Assembly: GCA_037013495.1 (NCBI GenBank)
Contig: CM072806.1
Span: 26,042,001-26,106,000 of the forward strand
Length of the DNA stretch: 64,000 bases
DNA from: Hippophae tibetana
Taxonomy: Eukaryota > Streptophyta > Magnoliopsida > Rosales > Elaeagnaceae
Direction: 5' to 3'
The position numbers were made by a program, and so were the translations under genes. Of the stretch, positions 24,001-37,329 are shown in pieces. How positions within the stretch are numbered: position 1 is the stretch's first letter; every line of letters begins with the position of its first letter. The notes under the pieces are model-generated. The model had not been told where the DNA came from and searched no databases. It saw only the letters and a list, made by a program, of their open reading frames with translations.

Positions 24001-24002
24001 AA

Positions 24003-25400
24003 CTATCACACCTTGAAAAATGGGTACGTGAAATAAGAATGAAGGTAAATTTTTAAAGTATAATTAAAGGAAAATCATAATATTTATTTAAAAAATTCAA
24101 TTTAATTCGGGATATCCCTATTTAAAACATAATTTAATAAAACTATTTAAATTACAAATCATAAAATACATATATTAGAAATAGGATTCCTTTTTACATC
24201 ATATCTCAACATTTACTCTAAATAAAGGTACAAAAAAGAAATTTAAAATTATAACTTGAAGTTCTCTTTTATTTCCTCATCTCTAAGTCGTGTACCACTT
24301 GTCAGATCCTAATATGGAGGTAAGAGGTCAAACATGTGAGATACACATAGCTTAGTAGAAGTTTACTCTTTCATACATTTCCAACAAATAATCATGCATG
24401 ATATTTATTAATAAAATTTCATGAATGGTAATTTTATCACTATATGGAATGGGGAGATTTTCATTATAAATCCTGGATATACCTGTACCTCATAGCTTTC
24501 AAAAAAAGGATGGAAAGTACAATACAGATCCCCATGCATGTCAATGATCATGACTAGAAAGTCCAGTTATAAGGCACCATAGATGGAAAACCTCACATGA
24601 TACATGTGATGCAAATGCATACCTATAATTTTTCAAACTCTTTCTGTTGCAACCAATAGCCTATAGGTACTATACTCTACAAGACAACATACATGTAACT
24701 CCCCACAAAATAAACCATTTCTCTATTACATGTATAAAATTCTCGGATTCCATATCAAATTTTCAATGTTCATTTCATAACATTTGATATTCGTTTTATA
24801 TACAAAACTTTCAATGTATGATAATAAAACATTTATAATGAGTATCTCATTTTAAACAATATTTCTAACATTATCACATTGTTAATAAAAGCATAGCATC
24901 TAGTTTCTCACTTTTATTCATAACATATAATGCATAACATTGACCGTATAAAAACAATGCATGTATTTAAAAAATTAAAGTAAGAATCCCTATCTCAAAT
25001 CCTTGACTTTAATACTCAAATATTAATCCCCAAAACACCCTCTAAACCGTGCCAAAAAGTCCAAACAACTTAGGGAGAAAATGTATTATAGTGTGAGAGA
25101 AAGGGAGAATGGAAAAATGTGAGAAAATTAGGTGGTTTGGCCACCATTTTATACCCAGCTGAGGGAGCTCACCAGGTAACTCTCAGATAATGGCAGCAAG
25201 GTGGTGGTGGTAAGGTGGTGAAGATCATACCTAATTTTTCCTATTCGATTCGATATTTCACATGAAACTTTTTCTGTTATATCCCTACATTGTAAAATAT
25301 TATTTATAATTACTTTTTGGGTACTTTAATTATTTATACTAAAATTACAGGGTTTCATAGTATTTAATTATTTGTTTTTCTTTTAGGATTTTCAGTCCAA
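24003..25400 (-). repeat. Gypsy LTR (5' LTR of the gag relic)
   Basis: It starts next to the primer site with ATCACACCTTG, a common inner LTR end. A TATA-like GGTATAAAATGG on the minus strand near 25140-25155 fits an LTR promoter. The outer edge is uncertain (25370-25450), as no partner LTR was found. Confidence 0.55.
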
Positions 25401-25499
25401 TCATCTTTGTTTAGGTTAAATTTTTTGTTTATATTTTTAAGAAGAGGGAAAATTATCTAAAATCATTGTAATTCTTTAAAAGATTGACCTTAAAAGTAT

Positions 25500-26545
25500 A
25501 CTCGTTGCTTACATGTGACTTGTGCAATTGCGAGCTATTAATACAAATTTGTGTATCAATTATAAATAATGGTTATATTAATAAGGAATTGAGTAAATAA
25601 CATATGTAATTTTCAAGAGTTTAATATATTTTTAGTAGAGTAATTATGGGATTTTCAAGATTGATATTTTAGTTAAAGGGATAATTAAATATCAAGTCTT
25701 TTCAACTCGAAAGAATAGTTTCATTGGTCTCCAAGTTTACTCCGTAATAACAACTAAAAGATGCTAAGTTTAAATAGATAAATAATTAATTATAAATTAT
25801 TTGACTAAAATATATGAAAAAGTACGTTGAAGATTAGGATTGCCATAAATTTTAAATTTAACATAAAGGGTAAAGTGATAATTTTTCTAGCCAAAATATT
25901 TATTTTAGTTAACTATTAAATTAATATTATTTACTTAGACTATTAATTATATAATTAATTAATAAATTTATGATTATATATTGAATAAATAACAACCATA
26001 AGCTTAAAGAGTTCAATACCAGGTGTTTAGTAGTGTAATTTACATGATTGATATTTTAATTAAAGAGATAATTGAATATTAAATCTTGTTTTTCTCAAAC
26101 CAATTGCTCCATCAGTCCCAAGTTCACTCTGTAACAATAATAGAAAGATATTGTATTTAAATAGATAAATAATTAATTATTTGATTAAAATATATGATAA
26201 TATATGTTAATTTATGAGTTTCATAAATTTCTATTTAACATAAAGGGTAAAGTGCTAATTTGCTAGCCAAAAATATTTTTCCATGTGTTATTAATTAAAT
26301 TATAATTATTTGATTGGATTAATAATTATGTAATTAATTAATAGAAATAAAAAATATCTAAGACATATATGTGGAAGTGTTGGAATAAAATTTCTAATAG
26401 CACATCATTTAGTTGTGTACATCATGACTTCTTAATTTAAATAGAATGAGGAGTTTCAAATCAACTAGTGATAGCTAAAATCACAGCCCCTTATATATGC
26501 ACGCTATATACACCACTTTTGAGAGAGGAAGAGAAGTTAATTAAT
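25500..26545 (+). repeat. LTR-like repeat family E, first copy, with its front half duplicated in tandem
   Basis: 25560-25990 and 26030-26340 are diverged direct copies: both carry TTAAATAGATAAATAATTAATTA, an AACATAAAGGGTAAAGTG block and a GCTAGCCAAAA block. From 26340 the sequence continues with GTGTTGGAATAAAATTTCTAATA and ends around GAGAAGTTAATTAATTC. The whole pattern recurs at 41690-42300, just after a copia pol remnant, so it is probably an LTR of that copia family. Coding frames are absent. Confidence 0.55.
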
Positions 26546-26950
26546 TCCAATATAGTCTTTGTCAATATATCCCGCCAATTCATTGTATGCTAACTTTTGC
26601 TTGTCTCTTTTGCTACTCAACTCATATCTTTAATATCAATTAGATTACAAATCTCATAAAGCTTCAATAGGTAGAAGTTTTTTGTTATCTACCTATAACA
26701 TTAACTTGTAATAATAAAAATAAACATAAAGTAAAAGTTAAAAACAACATAGACATCCCTTTAAGTAGGATCTTGGAATCATAAAAAATCTTCTTTTCAG
26801 GTTATTGTTTAGTCCAAGAACACGGCTCCCTTGAAGTGAGTCATGGTTCCAAGGTGAGCCATAATGCATAACGACAGTTTCTTGACATGGAAAGGGCTTT
26901 GAAGTTTGAAAAAAATGGGTGTATGATAATCATAAATTAATTAGGTCGGT
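26546..26950. other. Unassigned AT-rich DNA
   Basis: I see no coding frame, terminal repeat or known motif here. Confidence 0.4.
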
Positions 26951-26959
26951 TTAATTGAG

Positions 26960-27420
26960 ATGTTTTTCTTTATTTTACAGCCTTGGAGAGGAAAAGGAAA
27001 CAGTATTGACCGAGATGAAGTCTCTTCCTCATGATAAGGCAGATATTAGCTTGACTCTTTTCGCTTGCACTTTGCTAAAAAAAACCACCTTCAAGCTCCT
27101 TTGTTTTCAAGAAAAAACGGAGATAAAGATCGTGTCTTAGAGGGCAGACCTTGGTTCTATTACCTAGATCTTTGCTCTGACTAAGTGAGCCTACCCCAAG
27201 TTTACCACCTTCTCTTTTTGTGCCAAGATAGGAAACTTTCTGGATCAGGATGTTCGATCAACCCTTTGGATCTAAGAATGAGGAAACTGCCCAAGTCATT
27301 GGTAACGCCCTAGACTCCGTTGTTTATTTTGAGAGGAGTAAAATAAGCCTACAATGGGGAAATTGTCTCCGTATTCGTGCAATACCTGATCTAATGAAAC
27401 CACTCTTAAGTGTTTTGAGT
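26960..27420 (+). pseudogene. LINE ORF1-like (DUF4283) remnant
   Basis: The frames 26955-27140 and 27250-27450, with the codons between, resemble the plant LINE-associated DUF4283 domain. A VLEGRPWFYYLD block lies near 27130-27165. Further on are EETAQVIGNALDSVV and LRIRAIPDLMKPL, matching the IGN.LG and +R+RV..DL.KPL blocks before the zinc knuckle. Frame changes and stops break it. It ends at the left edge of the CACTA-like element at 27420, which may have inserted into it, though no continuation was recognised after 30270. Confidence 0.65.
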
Positions 27421-30270
27421 ACTACCACAACAACAGATGACTCTTTTTAGCCACAGTTTTTAAACATGGGCACAACCTTTTAGCAATTGGCTAAAAAAAT
27501 CGTGGCCAAACAGAGTGGCCATAAGATACCCTTTAGTCACAATTTTTAACAGTAGCCGTAGGTACACTTTTGGCCACAGCTTTTAATAGAAACTGTGGCC
27601 ATATGGTATTAATAATGTCAATGTTTGTCACCTGTGGCCATGGTTTTCTAAATAATTGTGGCCATGGTTTTCTAAATAATTGTGGCCAAATGTATAGATA
27701 TGGCCACGGTTTTTTCAAGAACCGTGGCTAAAAGTTTAGATATAGTTACGTAAAAACCATGACCATGGGTTTACAAATATTGGTACATCAATATCTGCAT
27801 TTATTACCATAACTACCTGTATATGTATATATATAAAAAAAAACAGAACGCAATAGTATCAAGAATATATATACAGACATACCATACAAGTCCAATTGTA
27901 CAAAAACATATATATTTATTTCATGAAACAAAATGATGAATTCCTAAATAATAACAATAAAAACATCCTACAAAATCCAACACATGTAATAAAAACATGA
28001 AAGTTTCATGTTACATGATACTTTAAAGTAATCAAAAGTAAGCAATTAAAGTAATATATATTTAAAATTGTATTAAAATAACTAAAGTTCAAGGTAGACA
28101 TTATCAAACTATATTCATCTCACATTTTATCAATATCTTCAAGTTTGTAATCCCTTCAACCATTAAATTTCATGTGCAAATAAAAAATTTCTTGTTAATT
28201 GAATAATTATGCAAATAAATGAATAATAAATAAAAATTACAAGTAATTATATATAATAATGAAGTTAATTAAAATTACCAATTTAACTATTGGAGTGTCT
28301 GGATATGCTCAATTGTCCTCGTAAACATTATCACATAATAGCCACAATTCGTTTCATCTTGTCTAAAACACTATATACAAGATAAGAAAACGAGTCAATT
28401 TTTGTTCACATAAATTTTACCTACTTCACCATCACCAAACAATATCAAGCATAAAGAAAATATCAGTGGTTCAACCTTGTGTCTAAAAGTCTTTCTTCTT
28501 CAGTAACTCAAGTGCCTGAAAAATTAACAATCACATATCATCATATTAATAATAATAAACTTACTCACCATAAGTTAGGATATAATAAAATATTTGCAGG
28601 AAGAAAAAAGGGAAATCAAATTAAGATTTGTCCATAGATTTCTTCACATTCGTCCAATGTGGACTGGACAATTTTGCCTGTGACAATATGCACTTATAAA
28701 CTTTATGATAGGTTTGTTGCTCATTTTCTCGATTTCAATCTTCTTATGACAACTCCTAATAACAAAAAGAATTGAAAGAATTTGCAGATCAAGTACACAA
28801 ATCTTAATTACAGATCACCATAAAAATTATGTGATATCAAAGTATCAATTTGAAGTTCTCTATCACCTGATTCTAATACCAGGACAAAGTAGGACGTGAT
28901 AAAAGCCACACATTAGTAACTCCAAGCTCAATTTAGTTTATTAGTATTTAAATTCCCAAGCATATATCATGCTCATTTGAAATTATGCAACATATATATG
29001 AAGGCATGCAGAAGCCTAATTAATATTTTATTGACTGATATCAGTTCACCTACTCAATGTGCAAAAGAAAAAACCAGACAAGCCAGAAGAACAAAAGGTC
29101 TAAAGGTTATAACAATCAATCAGTTTTGGAATTATATTTTGAAGAACCAAAATACAGCTAAGTAGGAAAATTGTTATCAAAGATGCAACTTTCAATTTGT
29201 AATTTCTAGTTTTCAAAATTAAAATTAGAATTTGGTTAACAAACAAGTTTTTATTTTTTTCACAAAACATAAATTAGATATCTAATTACAAACTAAGAAA
29301 TTAAACATTAGAAATTGAAATCGTTATATAATTTTGCATAACAGACCTTTCCAAACTGTTCGCTTTGAGAATGGAGCCACATGTACTCTTAAACACAGCT
29401 TTCTTTCAACTCATGTGCATTTCTTTCCACATCCCAAAGCCACTATAATCCAACACATGAAAACGAGGAGTGTGAACCTATTGGTAACAAAAATAATCTG
29501 AAGAAATCCAGTTAACGAACATCAATAACTTTCTCATTCAATTTTTGCCTACCAGTATGAAACTATACCAGCTCACAACTTACAAGTGGGAGAATTAGAA
29601 AGATCCCAAACAGAAACATAAAAAATAATAAATTACATAACAAGAAGAAGGTATAAATAGATTAATATGTTAGTTTCTGGGCTCCCTTTTCTTGTCCTCT
29701 TGTTAAAGAAAAATTTCACAGTTTTGTTTGGGTAATTTTGACAAACAGTTACTGCGCTTAATTGTTAAAGAAAAATTTCTCACCGCGTCTCATCGATTTA
29801 ACTATCTCTACACACAAATTACGATTCCCGCTATCTAAGAATACTGCAAGCGGTCGAAAACACCATCATACCTCAACAATAAAATAAGCTCAGAAGGAAC
29901 ATCGCTAACTTCTTGAGATGTATCAATAAACAAATGACTGAAAAGGTTTGTCAATATGTAAGAAATTAAAGAGAGGGGAAAGAAACCTACCTGATCTGGT
30001 GTCGCTGGAAGTGCTTATATCTCGGGTGATAAATGGAGTGGCTGAAGGGGCTAGTTTTCGCTGAGAGGGTGGTGCTGGGTTTCGCGCAAAGGGGGTTTCT
30101 GTTTTTTTTCTTTTTCTTTTTTAAATTATCGATACCCATAACCATGATTTTTAAAGAAACCATGGTCATATTTATTTTTATAAAAACCATTGTTATAAAT
30201 TCGGCTACGGTTTTTATAGAAACCGAGATTAAAATTACGTGAATTTAGCACTCTCTTGTTGTTGTGTAAT
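27420..30270. mobile_element. Non-autonomous CACTA-like DNA element
   Basis: The left end reads ACTACCACAACAACAGATGACTC and the right end, in complement, TTACACAACAACAAGAGAGTG: imperfect terminal inverted repeats like CACTACAACAA. The left subterminal region (27445-27770) holds about nine copies of a GCCA(C/T)GGTTTT/AAACCGTGGC word in both orientations. The right one (30130-30225) holds the same word four times. This arrangement is typical of CACTA elements. The interior encodes no transposase I can recognise. The target duplication is not clear. Confidence 0.68.
28000..30000. other. Interior of the CACTA-like element, no gene recognised
   Basis: The interior is AT-rich, with short moderate-GC islands near 28290-28520, 28630-28720, 29350-29470 and 29990-30110 that look like exon pieces separated by AT-rich introns. 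Minus-strand GT/AG-like junctions are possible (for example CAG/GTAGG near 29990). No product could be named. Confidence 0.3.
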
Positions 30271-31815
30271 TTTTTTTCTATATATATTAATATTAAAATT
30301 TACTTTATATAAAGTATATTTATTTTGATTGTTTTGTTTTTCTTTGGGTAAGATTTATTATTGCAAATCAATAATGTATATATATATTTTATAGGCGAAT
30401 TATTGCAAATCAATAATGCATATATATATTTTATATGCGAACATGTTTACACATATCACGAAATTAATTTTTGTAGTATGTATGATAGGTTCAACATTGT
30501 GGCACTTACGCTCATCGATGTTATCTCTCATTTTTGTTTCGTTTCTAGTATGAATATTTATGAAAATTACTTGATAATTTTTTAATCAAAAATGGAAGTT
30601 TTGGTACCTCGACGACATCCTTGACAAAAGCCTCATTGTACACCTTATCAGACCTCGATAAGGTGATCGGCGAGGTCGCGACAAGGTTAGTCGTCGAGCT
30701 TATATGATGTCTATAAATCTCTTCTTGTTTTCTATCCAAAAAAAAATATAACAGAATTCTTTTAAATTGATATCTCATTTTCTATTTTCGGATCACTATT
30801 AACTTGAGTATTATACAATATTAGTGATTCATGACTAAGTGAGTGAAATCGTGCTCTTGAGTGGTAAGTACTCGAGGTAGCACTTGCGAGTAGATTTTAT
30901 GTGTGAGTCATGTGTCGAATGGTAGTTGCCTTCAAGTAATCTTTTTTTTATGTGGGAGGCCTATATGGTTGTGATTCGTGTGTCAGCTAGTAGCGGTTTC
31001 GTGTAACTTTTTTTTATATGAGGATCATGTATGGTTGTGAGTCATGTGCCAACTAGTAGTAGTTATTAGGATGCAACTTTTTCTTATGTGATAACTAAAT
31101 TGTGAGAGTAAGTTGAGCTAAATTGATTGAGTTCTCATATCAGTGTTCTCAAATAGTTACTTGTGTGCGGTACGTGGTTGACGATGTGTCCCACATAGAT
31201 GATTTTTGATTCATGTTGAAAGTGATTTCCAAGGTGGTTGCTGGGTGTTTGTTATAAAGTATAGTCATCACGTTGGATTCTTCACTTCACATTACTTATC
31301 TAAGGTTAAATCATACCACATCGAGTGGTGTTGGTTTTGGAGGGTAATCAAGTTCGTGTGTAGAACTAGGTTGTTGTAGAGGCAACAAGGGAGTGCAACA
31401 ATAAAAAGTTCGGACAGAGGTCCCCGACTAATAGAGGTAATGGTGATTTTATTTTTGTTAGGGTTGTAATTATTTTATTACTTAGTAGATTTATCTGTTG
31501 TCGAGTGGTTGCCATAAGCAACTCGATGATATTACCACATAGGTAGGATTTTACGTGAGCTTACCTTGTTATATCTGATATTGTGCATGCTTTATGTTTG
31601 GCTCATACAATCAGAGTTTAAATTTTTGTAATCTCTACACACTGATGTTTAAATTCTAATTAGAAAGCTTTTATTATTTATTGCTTGCTTTCTAAATTTC
31701 ATATAATTAATCTGCCTGCTTCTTATTAATTTATATTGCCTCTACCTTTTAACTACATGTGAGTTTGGTGTAAATATCTAAGGAATCAATATCTCCTTAC
31801 TCTAGTTGTATACCA
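30271..31815 (+). repeat. SIRE/Maximus-like copia LTR, copy D (front cut)
   Basis: From about 30437 it follows copy B: GAACATGTTTACACATAT, GAGGTCG/CCTCG words near 30650-30700, ACCACATCGAGTGGTGTTGG, GTAGGATTTTACGTGAGCTTACC, and the end TTACTCTAGTTGTATACCA with GTTGGACTCTTTT beyond. The first part is missing and a CACTA-like element borders it at 30270. A 43-base unit (about 30359-30443) occurs twice in tandem. Confidence 0.7.
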
Positions 31816-32320
31816 GATGTTGGACTCTTTTCTCTTGATAAGTTGTATTTTGTTTAATTGCATGCTGTGAGAGTACAATTATCATTTATTGAATATGTTC
31901 CCACATATGAGGTCTTGAAATGATTGAAAATTATTTGTAGCTTTTCAGTATATATGACTGTTTCGTATGATGTGTGATGTTTGCTATATTTATGCATGTT
32001 GTGTGATGTTTGCTATATTTATGCATACTGCTAGGCTAAACAGGAGCCTGTAAGGCACACCATCACTTATGTGTGTTACCACAGCTTGTTCTTCCTTACT
32101 ACTAGTAGTCTTTGTTTTGTGTTGAATTGAACATGTTGCTTTGTACTTCTGATGTGTTATTTGTTTAATTCACGTTTGTGAGGCCAACTTGGCTGAATTG
32201 ATACAGAGCTCATGAAAAGATTTCATCAAGTTGGTGTATTCACCCCTCAACTAGGTCTCATTTACCTATTTAAATCGAAAAAACCATTGAACTTTATATA
32301 ATTGTTCATAAGTATGGAGT
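31816..32320. other. Unassigned DNA after LTR copy D
   Basis: This is probably the leader of the same broken element. A 29-base unit (GTGTGATGTTTGCTATATTTATGCAT) is tandemly doubled at about 31966-32028. No gene was recognised. Confidence 0.4.
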
Positions 32321-32329
32321 TCTCACAAA

Positions 32330-32810
32330 CAATAGAAAAAAATGTTGGGGTAAGATAGAATTACGAAGGAAACCCTCAACATAGCTATAAGAAAACCAAT
32401 TAACTAGACTATGAGCAATTTATTTAAATTTATATGTATTCATGAAGTAGAAACAAGGTAAAAAGAGTGTAGCTTGATTGATGACATTTTGAGCTTCCTA
32501 AGAAATGATACAATCATCATGCATCACAGTCTTTATAACATTACGATTGTCACCTTTCACAAAAGTAGTTTTGAAATTAAATTGCAATAGTAGTTGAAGA
32601 GAAAATAATAATGCAAGTGTTTCACCTTCTTTAGCAGAATTTCCTTGTTAGACTTTGGGCCATCAACTAAGAAGATGACCATTAGTTTCTCTAGTAACAA
32701 CTATAATAATAATATTATAATTATGAACAGTTGCATCAAAGTTAACTTTAATAGAACGTCTATGTGATTTCCCCCACAAGGAATGAGGAGAGGAGAAAAA
32801 TCTTGAATAT
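32330..32810 (-). pseudogene. RNase H-like (RVT_3) domain remnant
   Basis: On the minus strand it opens near 32785 with WGKSHRRSIKVNFDATVHN, matching W..P....+K+NFDAA, then VVTRETNGHLLS (VVRD..G.l). Next comes AKEGETLALLFSLQLLLQF (aEAlAl...l.la), then VKGDNRNVIKTV (+EGD...v). This is the RNase H fold found at the ends of plant LINE ORF2 proteins and in many dead At1g65750-like genes. It has stops and no reverse transcriptase partner next to it on this strand. A LINE tail is the likeliest origin. Confidence 0.7.
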
Positions 32811-32819
32811 TAGAAGAAT

Positions 32820-35090
32820 TTAAGCAATTTATACTATTAAGATAAAGTAGTCCTCTAATTCTTGGAATTTGAAATTTATTTTAGAAAAAATAAAATTGAG
32901 ATTTAAAGATTTAGAGTTAAAAATAATATTATTTCTAATTTTTCAAATTTATTAAAAATATATGCACACAAATAAAAGGAACTCAAGGTGAGTTACATGC
33001 AATATATTATCTTCCCTCTCTCTCTCTACTAATGTAAGTGCTAGCCAAGAAGAAATCAATAGGTCTTTCAAAGAATTTAATTAAAGGCTAAGGAATAAGT
33101 AGGGAAGAGAATATATTTAGGCTTGAACACGCCTTTGTTAATCCAAAAAACGGATAAGTTTGTATCCATGACACTAATACCCTCAAACAAGGATTTTTTT
33201 TTGTCTTTACTTCTCAAACTTCAAACAATGAGGTTGAGAGAGCAGTACATAAAATTTAGTGAATTATACTCTTCTTCCTTTTTCATACTTATCATTCATC
33301 ATATATTTTATTTTCTTTCTTCTCTTCTTTTGTCTCTAAAAGCAAATTATTCTCAATACTTCTTTTTATTTTTATTTTCTTCATCTTTCAAATTTTTTTA
33401 ATCATTTCATCATCACCTTTCTTCCTCTTTTTTATATTAAAACTAAGAAGGTAAAGTGGACAAACCTAGAACATACAAGATCAACAAAGTGGGTAGAAGG
33501 TAAATGGAAAAAATATTGGCTAATCCAATATTTAGGAGCAAGAAATAAAGGAATAACATAATAGCACAAAGAAGGGAGACTAAGGATATGTGAACAATGG
33601 TGAAAAAAAGAATTAGACGAATCAATGATGGCCCAAATCCTTTTTTATCCAACCAACATCTACATTTTTTTCCCCGACAGACACTAAAGGTGGATTCTAG
33701 AGCTTGTTAGAGAAATATAGACCATCAAAGTAGGATATTCAGATAGGCTTTTCGAAATAACCATACAAATTCACAAAGATCTAGCATGTGTAAAGGAAAT
33801 ATGTATTCATGATAAAAAGAAACAAGAAAAATTTAGCCATACATTCTCTCAAGGAATACACATGTCAAAACATCCATATTTCAATTCATGTTAAATGCAC
33901 CAAGCATATATCAACATGATCCCTCTAAAATTCATTTTATATACAGTCGCATAACAAGAGAAAGAAATTGTCAATCTCACAAAACACAAAAACAATAACT
34001 ACCAAGTGATATGACAAGAAAGGACTCAAAACAAATCAAAGCCCAACAATAAGAGAAAAATGCCTCAAAAGAGATCGATAGAAACACTTACATCATTGCT
34101 AGTTAGGAGAAAAAAAAAGAAATTGACTAACTAGTAAACAACACTAATAACATCCCTAAGAGAAGGAAGAAATCAAGGATGCTACTAAAACCTTTAAGCA
34201 TGTGAGAAAAAAATAAGTTTCAACACAAAAACACAAGATATGCTTAGACATGACATAACTGAAACAAAATAAGTGTCAACAAAGAAAGAAGCCATAAAAC
34301 TATCTCAGTTAACTTCAAAGAAACAATTAAGGAAAATCAAAAGGATAAGAGGGGGAAAGATAGGTAAAAGAAGCACATAATCAACACACAATATGCTAGG
34401 TACAAGAATTTAAAACCTACTAAGATAGATGAGAAACATTCTAAATGTCATGTCATAAGAAAGATTGGACCGTAGATAGAGAATCCTGCTACAATATCAC
34501 TATATCATGTTAAAATGTGACATAATGCTCATACAAAAATCAATAGAAGAAGAAGTAAATAGTAAGCAATGGAGAAAGCTAGTAACATGACAAATAGTCA
34601 CACATCACATCAAGTAAAATAGTTAATGCACTATGTAAGACAAAAAAATAAGAAGAACTGGAGATATATACATGAATGGGAAAATAGGGAAATGAGATAA
34701 CAAGCAACCAAAAATTCATATACAAAGATAAGACAAACAAAGAGAGAAAATAACATGCATAACTCTACCCCGACATATCACCTAAATATATTGATCAAAC
34801 AACATTCCTCCATTTAAAGAATTTGTGAGGGATAATTGAACTAGGAAATAGTCTCTCACTCATTTGAGAATAAGAAGTATATGAAACTCATGGTTTGTTT
34901 TGTTTAAAATATCCATAAAATCCAAACAAATCATATATATAGACAGGGCAAGGTAGCCTTTTTAAGCTAGATTTATTTCTTTCAACTTTGTGCCTTATGT
35001 GCATATTACAATGTGTATGAACATGCTTAGATGAGTCATAGTAGCTAAATCTTAATAGAGAAGATGAGGAAGAGAGAAGTGGAGGACTTT
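32820..35090 (-). other. A-rich region without recognised genes
   Basis: The plus strand is rich in A and the minus strand in T, with scattered hydrophobic short frames (33123-33401 plus, 33443-33652 minus) that look like low-complexity noise. Its texture resembles the T-rich SIRE-like spacer at 13960-15308 read in reverse, but I could not align it securely. Confidence 0.35.
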
Positions 35091-35099
35091 GATTTATAC

Positions 35100-37325
35100 T
35101 CCTTATAAATCTAGGACGCTACCAAGCAATGTGGCTAGCAATGCCATAATGATAACAAGTATAAATAATAGAGTTGGGAAAATAGGATCCCTAACTCCAA
35201 AGAGTAGTACGTGGAGGAGAAGAAGAGGAAGCACTCACATTGACTTTTACATGAGGATGAGAAGTCAATTCCCAAGCTCACCACAATGGTGACAAGTGGA
35301 AGTGATGATAGGTAAATGTAGTAGACCACCACTAGAGTGACATAAAGTGTTAGCCTTAGGTGAAGGGTTTACCTTGCTAGGAGAATCTAGCTGAGACTAT
35401 GCAATATATTTACCTCTAAGGTTGGTAGTGGAAGACTTTAACTTTGGCTCTTGATTCAAAGCTTTGAAAAACTTAGTAGAACAACTTATAGAAGTTGAAA
35501 CCCCATCACTATATCCAATTCCATACTTGTCCCTATAAAAATTGACATTGCTAATCATTTCATTTAAAATTTTCAATCTTGTAATCATTCTGTTGATGGA
35601 AATGGTAGAGTGTGCCAAATTATTTTCCCTATATGTTGAGCTTTTCTTTTAAGGCCACAACCAAGTCTTTATTTTCTTGGATTATTAAGAATGTTGACTT
35701 TCTTATGTAGTTGTTGAATCTCAACATTCTTTTACATAAGAGAGTCAATCAAATGATTCCTTGACCCCTACCTTTCTAATTATTCAATTTCATTCTTCAT
35801 ATTAGAAGCAGACATAGGATTGACTAGAGAATGAGTAGCTTTACCATAAGTAAGAACCATCAATTAGTCCTTAAGCTTTTAAACTTTCTAATGATTTGTA
35901 TTAAACTTTTCTAGCAAATAATCATACCCTTTTTTAATGATCTCACACTTTCTTATGAGATCAGTGGTTGTTCATCAATAGAGACTTCATTTCCTCAATA
36001 TCTTTCTTTAATGAACAAATCTCACATTCTTTTTCATCAAGGCTCTTCATAACCTTTGTCTTATCCTTTTCATACTTGATATGCTCCAAAAATAGAGCAT
36101 TGTAAGCATCAAGTAATTCATCTTATTCATCTTACTCAACTTCATCTTCATCTTCATCTACATCAATCACCTCTTGAACATCTAAGGTAGTAGTTAAAGG
36201 ATTAATAACAATACTAGATATGCAAAAAAAGCCATAAAACTAGTATTATCATCATTATCACTACTGGTATTGTCCGAAATAGTAGCCTCAACTTTCATTG
36301 CATGCCTTGTTTTGCGATTTTTTTTCTTAAGACACTGAGTCGAAATGTGTCATGGCTTTCCATATTCAAAGCACCTTATTTAATTCACATGACCTTAGAA
36401 CCATTTTCTAAATTATCTCTCCTAATAGTCCCAAAAGAAAGTTTCTTCTTCCTAAAGAATCTAGTAAATCTCTAAGCAAAGAAGGTCATTTCATCCAAAT
36501 CAGGGTCATAGTCATTATTATCACCACTCATGATACACACATCTTTGATTGGTTCACTTTCCTTAATAGTCTTAATGATTAAGATTTTTCCCTTTTTAGA
36601 AGTAATTTGCTCTTGTCTTGGTAAAAGGTGATGCAGTTTGAAGACTTACAAGTCACCAACTAGCTCATTTACAATAAGCTCACAAAACTTTTACATTGAC
36701 TTCAGTATAGTGACCTTAGCATGAAACCTAAAAGGTAGACTCGTAATTATCTTTTCAATTTTTTTTTCTTCACTAACTGGTCTACCTAGGTTGTGAGAGT
36801 AATTTACTATAGTGGAGAACCATGTATAAAGTTAATCAAAAGTCTCATCTTCTTGCATAATGCACAATTCAAAATCTCTATTTACCTTTAGCATTACAGA
36901 TCTCTTTACTACAAAAGTACCTTTATGTGTTATTTCTAGAATATCCCAAGCTTGTTTAAAACACACACAGTTTTGAATCATTTTGTATTCATCTGGTGAT
37001 ATAGCTATGATGATAGCATATAACCCTTTACTATTCCATTCAGATTCCTTTGATTTTCCTTACTCTATTCAATCATAGGTTTTGGCATAATAGTATTATG
37101 AGGTAGGATTTTGGTAAGGTAGGTCTAGCCATTTTCAATAAGGAACCATACTCGGTCTCCTTGGAACCATAAAAAGGCCCTCATGTGAGATTTCAAATAT
37201 GCAAAGTTAAGCCTATTAAAAAGTGGAGGCCTACCTACATTACCCCATTCTTCTTACTCCATAAAAGAGAAAGTGTATATGTGAAATAGTGAGTTAATAA
37301 TATCAATACCAGAGTAATTAAGCCC
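35100..37325 (-). mobile_element. SIRE/Maximus-like copia gag remnant
   Basis: On the minus strand near 37250-37130 it reads GRPPLFNRLNFAYLKSHMRAFL then GDRVWFLIENG, the RPPLFDGxNFxYWKxRMxxFL start of copia gag. Further left come a KGYMLSS-like block, a zinc-knuckle-like region near 36350 and a lysine/glutamate-rich stretch at 36200-35900. It is preceded on the same strand by the LTR at 37330-38632, the right order for a 5' end. Broken with many breaks; enzymes of pol are not seen. Confidence 0.72.
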
Positions 37326-37329
37326 AAAA

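Noticed and set aside
33123-33401. Hydrophobic 92-codon frame that looks like membrane segments
   Set aside because: T-rich DNA gives Phe/Leu/Ser-rich translations by chance; no family resemblance.
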